64,000 nucleotides of DNA from Cyanobacteria bacterium SIG28. Lineage in GTDB: Bacteria; Cyanobacteriota; Vampirovibrionia; Gastranaerophilales; Gastranaerophilaceae. Below are positions 62,285 through 64,000 of the stretch, one piece after another. Location of the stretch: contig SUTU01000010.1 in NCBI GenBank assembly GCA_015152525.1, forward strand, positions 1 to 64,000, in the 5' to 3' direction. The stretch's first letter is position 1; every line of letters begins with the position of its first letter. A model generated the notes under the pieces. That model was not told where the DNA came from and ran no database searches. It saw only the letters and a program-made list of their open reading frames with translations. The position numbers and the translations under genes were made by a program.

Positions 62285-62590
62285 TTAAGATACTTTTAAA
62301 TCCAAGCTTAGTGTATACCCAAGTCCGTCTAAAATCTTCGAAATAGTTAGCAATGTTGGAGCTTTTGTTTTGCAGTGCAAAATATCAACAAGATTGGCTC
62401 TGTGCATTCCTATTTGTTCAGCAAATTGTTTAACAGTTGTTCTTGCTTTAATAACCTGTTCTAATGCTCTATAAAAAGCACTATAATCTCCGTCTTCAAC
62501 ATAAGCTAATATACTTTCTTTTAAATATAATTGCTGAAATTCAATATCTTGTAGTCTTTGGTTAATATAGTCATCATGTTTTATATTCAT
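62285..62590 (-). CDS. Antitoxin, HTH type (HI1420/HigA-like)
   Basis: The 101-residue protein has an N-terminal helical part (LKESILAYVEDGDYSAFYRA) and a C-terminal helix-turn-helix (VKQFAEQIGMHRANLVDILH then APTLLTISKILDGLGY). This matches the antidote proteins found downstream of RelE/ParE-like killers of the HI1419/HI1420 type. The reversed order (toxin first) is typical. It overlaps the toxin by 4 bp. It probably binds the palindrome in the toxin promoter. Confidence 0.85.
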   Translation of the reverse strand: MNIKHDDYINQRLQDIEFQQLYLKESILAYVEDGDYSAFYRALEQVIKARTTVKQFAEQIGMHRANLVDILHCKTKAPTLLTISKILDGLGYTLSLDLKVS

Positions 62591-62916
62591 TCTTTGTTAC
62601 TCCTATTTATATATTCTTCATAATATTTATTAGCTTTTTTAATTGTTTTTGTTTGGTCAGATTTATCGCTACCAGCAAGAATCAAAATTATTACATCCTC
62701 AAGTTCTTTAAAATAAATTCTATAACCACTACCGAAATGAAATCTAAGTTCTGATAATTGACTATTTTGAAGAGGCTTCCAATCACCCTTGTTTCCTTCA
62801 GCTAGTCTATCTAATCTTGTTAATATTTTAACTTGAAAAGTTGGACTGAGTTTTTCTAACCAATCAACATAAGGGCATTTCCCATCTTCAGTTGTATAGT
62901 ATTCAATTTGTTTCAT
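62587..62916 (-). CDS. Toxin, RelE/ParE superfamily (HI1419/Gp49-like killer)
   Basis: The start at 62916 (MKQIEYYTTEDGKCPY) is chosen because the promoter -10 lies 6 bp upstream. The 109-residue protein has CPYVDWLEKLSPTFQVKI, LRFHFGSGYRIYFKEL and IILILAGSDKSDQTKTIKKA, the hallmarks of the phage-Gp49-like addiction killer family. Members generally cleave mRNA at the ribosome. Its partner is the downstream antitoxin gene. Confidence 0.87.
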   Translation of the reverse strand: MKQIEYYTTEDGKCPYVDWLEKLSPTFQVKILTRLDRLAEGNKGDWKPLQNSQLSELRFHFGSGYRIYFKELEDVIILILAGSDKSDQTKTIKKANKYYEEYINRSNKE

Positions 62917-62922
62917 AATATT

Positions 62923-62951
62923 AGTGTAGCAAATTTGCCACACAAAGTCAA
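62923..62951 (-). promoter_or_regulatory. Toxin-antitoxin promoter with palindromic operator
   Basis: On the minus strand: TTGACT (62946-62951), 17 bp, TACACT (62923-62928), with ATG 6 bp later (leaderless). The palindrome GTGTGGCAAATTTGCTACAC (62924-62943) fills the spacer and reaches into the -10 box, ideal for repression by the antitoxin. Confidence 0.7.
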
Positions 62952-62998
62952 TCGACTTTCTTATAAGGGGTAAATTAGTATTTTACAGTTATTTGTTT

Positions 62999-63146
62999 GG
63001 ATTCAAGAAGTAATCGCAACACTAACGCCTCAAGTATAATAAAAACAATACAGAAAGGAGTTAGTTTGTAGCGTGCAATTTATTGCACGGAATAAATAAA
63101 CAAAATAAAAGAGGATGATTTTAAATCATCCTCTTTTATTTACGCC
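62999..63146 (+). repeat. Mobile-element remnant plus right copy of the 81-bp repeat
   Basis: 62999-63067 repeats the element at 57847-57917. 63066-63146 repeats 62163-62243. The hairpin (63103-63141) is a perfect 39-nt palindrome, AAATAAAAGAGGATG...CATCCTCTTTTATTT, followed by ACGCCTGCCG, the tRNA-Arg 3' end. Confidence 0.85.
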
Positions 63147-63640
63147 TGCCGGATTGTCTTGACCTGTTCGCATTAAACGTGTCTACGGATTTTTGCTTCT
63201 TACCACTGCGCCTCGCGCTAAACGGCACCGCTCATACTTGCAGAAAATTCTGATTTATGCAAGTTGCTATGCAACTTATGCAAATCAAAATTTTCTGACG
63301 CGTATTTCGTCTCGCCTTCACTATGTTCAGTCGTGCCTCTGCTCGGCTTGTCGAACGCCAGCAGGGCTTTGCCCTGTGCGCACTAATCTAAACAAAGGCG
63401 TAAATAAAAAGAGGTCAAATTTATTGACCTCTTTTTATTTACGCCTGCCGCGATTGTCTTGCTCGTTCGCGTTTAACGGCAATTCCGCATTTTGCTTCAG
63501 TATTTTCAATACTTCGCAAAACTGCTCCAGCCTCAGCTCACTCGCGCTCGAACACGTAAGGACTTTGTCCTTGGCTATTTCTCGTCGCTGACACACAAAA
63601 ATTAAATAGGATAGGAACTTTGTCCTATCCTATTTAATTT
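63142..63640. repeat. Ladder of tRNA-Arg 3'-end fragments each with its own terminator hairpin
   Basis: ACGCCTGCCG(CG)ATT occurs at 63142, 63443 and, in the intact tRNA, 63641; a shorter ACGCC is at 62239. Each is preceded by a long perfect hairpin: 63103-63141, 63399-63447 (arms GGCGTAAATAAAAAGAGGTC and its complement) and 63599-63640. The stem sequences differ but each stays paired. GC-richer, gene-free DNA that is itself partly repeated lies between. Confidence 0.8.
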
Positions 63641-63713
63641 ACGCCTGCCGCGATTCGAACGCGGGACCCTCTGCTTAGAAGGCAGATGCTCTATCCAGCT
63701 GAGCTACAGACGC
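63640..63713 (-). tRNA. tRNA-Arg(TCT)
   Basis: On the minus strand GCGTCTG pairs with CAGGCGT (two G-U pairs), discriminator A. D-arm AGCTCAGCTGGATAGAGC, anticodon loop CTTCTAA (TCT, reading AGA/AGG), T-arm CCGCGTTCGAATCGCGG. CCA is not encoded. A hairpin terminator (63599-63640) follows directly. Confidence 0.93.
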
Positions 63714-63783
63714 TCGTTTGGTGCTCGGTAGTTAACCTCACTTAATTAAGATACCACATCAACTTTTTTTTGCAAGTATTCAG

Positions 63784-64000
63784 TTAATAATCAATATTAA
63801 TTAAATCTTCAGTCGGTAATGATACTTGTAAATACTCTTTTCTTGACATTTTTTGAGATAATTCTTTAAAACAATTTTGGATTTTGCTTTCAGTAATTAT
63901 CATAGGTATAACTCTGTCATCCGGATCAATAATACTTGATAATACATATTCCCTGCTGGTATTTGTTATTAACCGTGTTCTTTTTTTACCTAAAGTTTCA
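63784..64000 (-). CDS. C-terminal part of a hypothetical protein (start outside window)
   Basis: A frame enters from the right edge and stops at 63784-63786, giving 72 residues: GKKRTRLITNTSREYVLSS, then IIDPDDRVIPMIITESKIQ, and the end EDLINIDY. It is mixed strand and helix with no recognisable motif. It is read in the same direction as tRNA-Arg and ends 70 bp before it. Confidence 0.6.
   Translation of the reverse strand, partial: ETLGKKRTRLITNTSREYVLSSIIDPDDRVIPMIITESKIQNCFKELSQKMSRKEYLQVSLPTEDLINIDY

Noticed and set aside
63193..63591. 132-aa Ser/Leu/Arg-rich ORF
   Set aside because: It spans tRNA-Arg fragments and terminator hairpins and has no ribosome site.

Overview
The window is AT-rich bacterial chromosome. 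It most resembles a gut member of the Vampirovibrionia (Gastranaerophilales, 'Melainabacteria'), the non-photosynthetic relatives of Cyanobacteria. Two things suggest this: an omega subunit of RNA polymerase with the cyanobacterial-type core and tail, and a large set of lineage-type hypothetical proteins with a short N-terminal motif of the form N/S/T-F-x-G/A. The taxonomic call is inference; there is no rRNA gene in the window.

Layout. 1-8 kb: tail of an AbrB/MazE-like protein, fabF and acpP, a YhaM-like HD protein, an arginine/asparagine/glycine-rich protein with rimM and trmD, then the first of two membrane-protein pairs. 8-13 kb: a HExxH protein, small membrane proteins, a secreted phosphoesterase-like protein, a DAACS-type symporter, and a ribbon-helix-helix regulator divergent from a secreted protein. 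13.0-13.6 kb: tandem array of 179-bp composite palindromic repeats, then ileS, yidD, a HAD hydrolase, a PilZ protein, thyX and a solute-binding protein. 20-29 kb: hypothetical proteins, a lone sugar-type ABC permease, a phosphohexomutase, gltD, pilT, rpoZ. 29-45 kb: panC-X-dapA, purine nucleoside phosphorylase, typA, a membrane AAA+ ATPase, aspS, uvrB, secA, a second phosphohexomutase. 45-53.5 kb: the second membrane-protein pair, rpsL-rpsG, a lytic transglycosylase-like protein, pflA-like activase, DegT aminotransferase. 53.5-64 kb: rsmI, then a repeat-rich accessory zone with three tRNAs (Ser-GCT, Met-CAT, Arg-TCT), a truncated SIR2-like gene, a truncated REP-associated (RAYT) transposase next to its probable REPIN, thrS, a PHP phosphoesterase and a toxin-antitoxin pair bracketed by 81-bp direct repeats.

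The strongest unexplained signals are regulatory and repeat-based. Three exact or near-exact sigma-28 (FliA-type) promoters, plus one weaker candidate, precede unknown or cell-wall-active genes in this window. A TTGTAAC box lies 24-25 or 34 bp upstream of each. The same box occurs as a 20-bp palindrome and in front of several other hypothetical genes. Two membrane-protein gene pairs share an identical 8-bp start/stop overlap. The tRNA-Arg 3' end appears four times in a row, each copy with its own terminator hairpin. A 5 x 53-bp array encodes a hairpin with a pairing-preserving change.

Most housekeeping genes are intact. Small operons supported by overlap or tight spacing: zinc-ribbon protein/rimM/trmD, HAD/yidD, thyX/solute-binding protein, panC/X/dapA, rpsL/rpsG, toxin/antitoxin.
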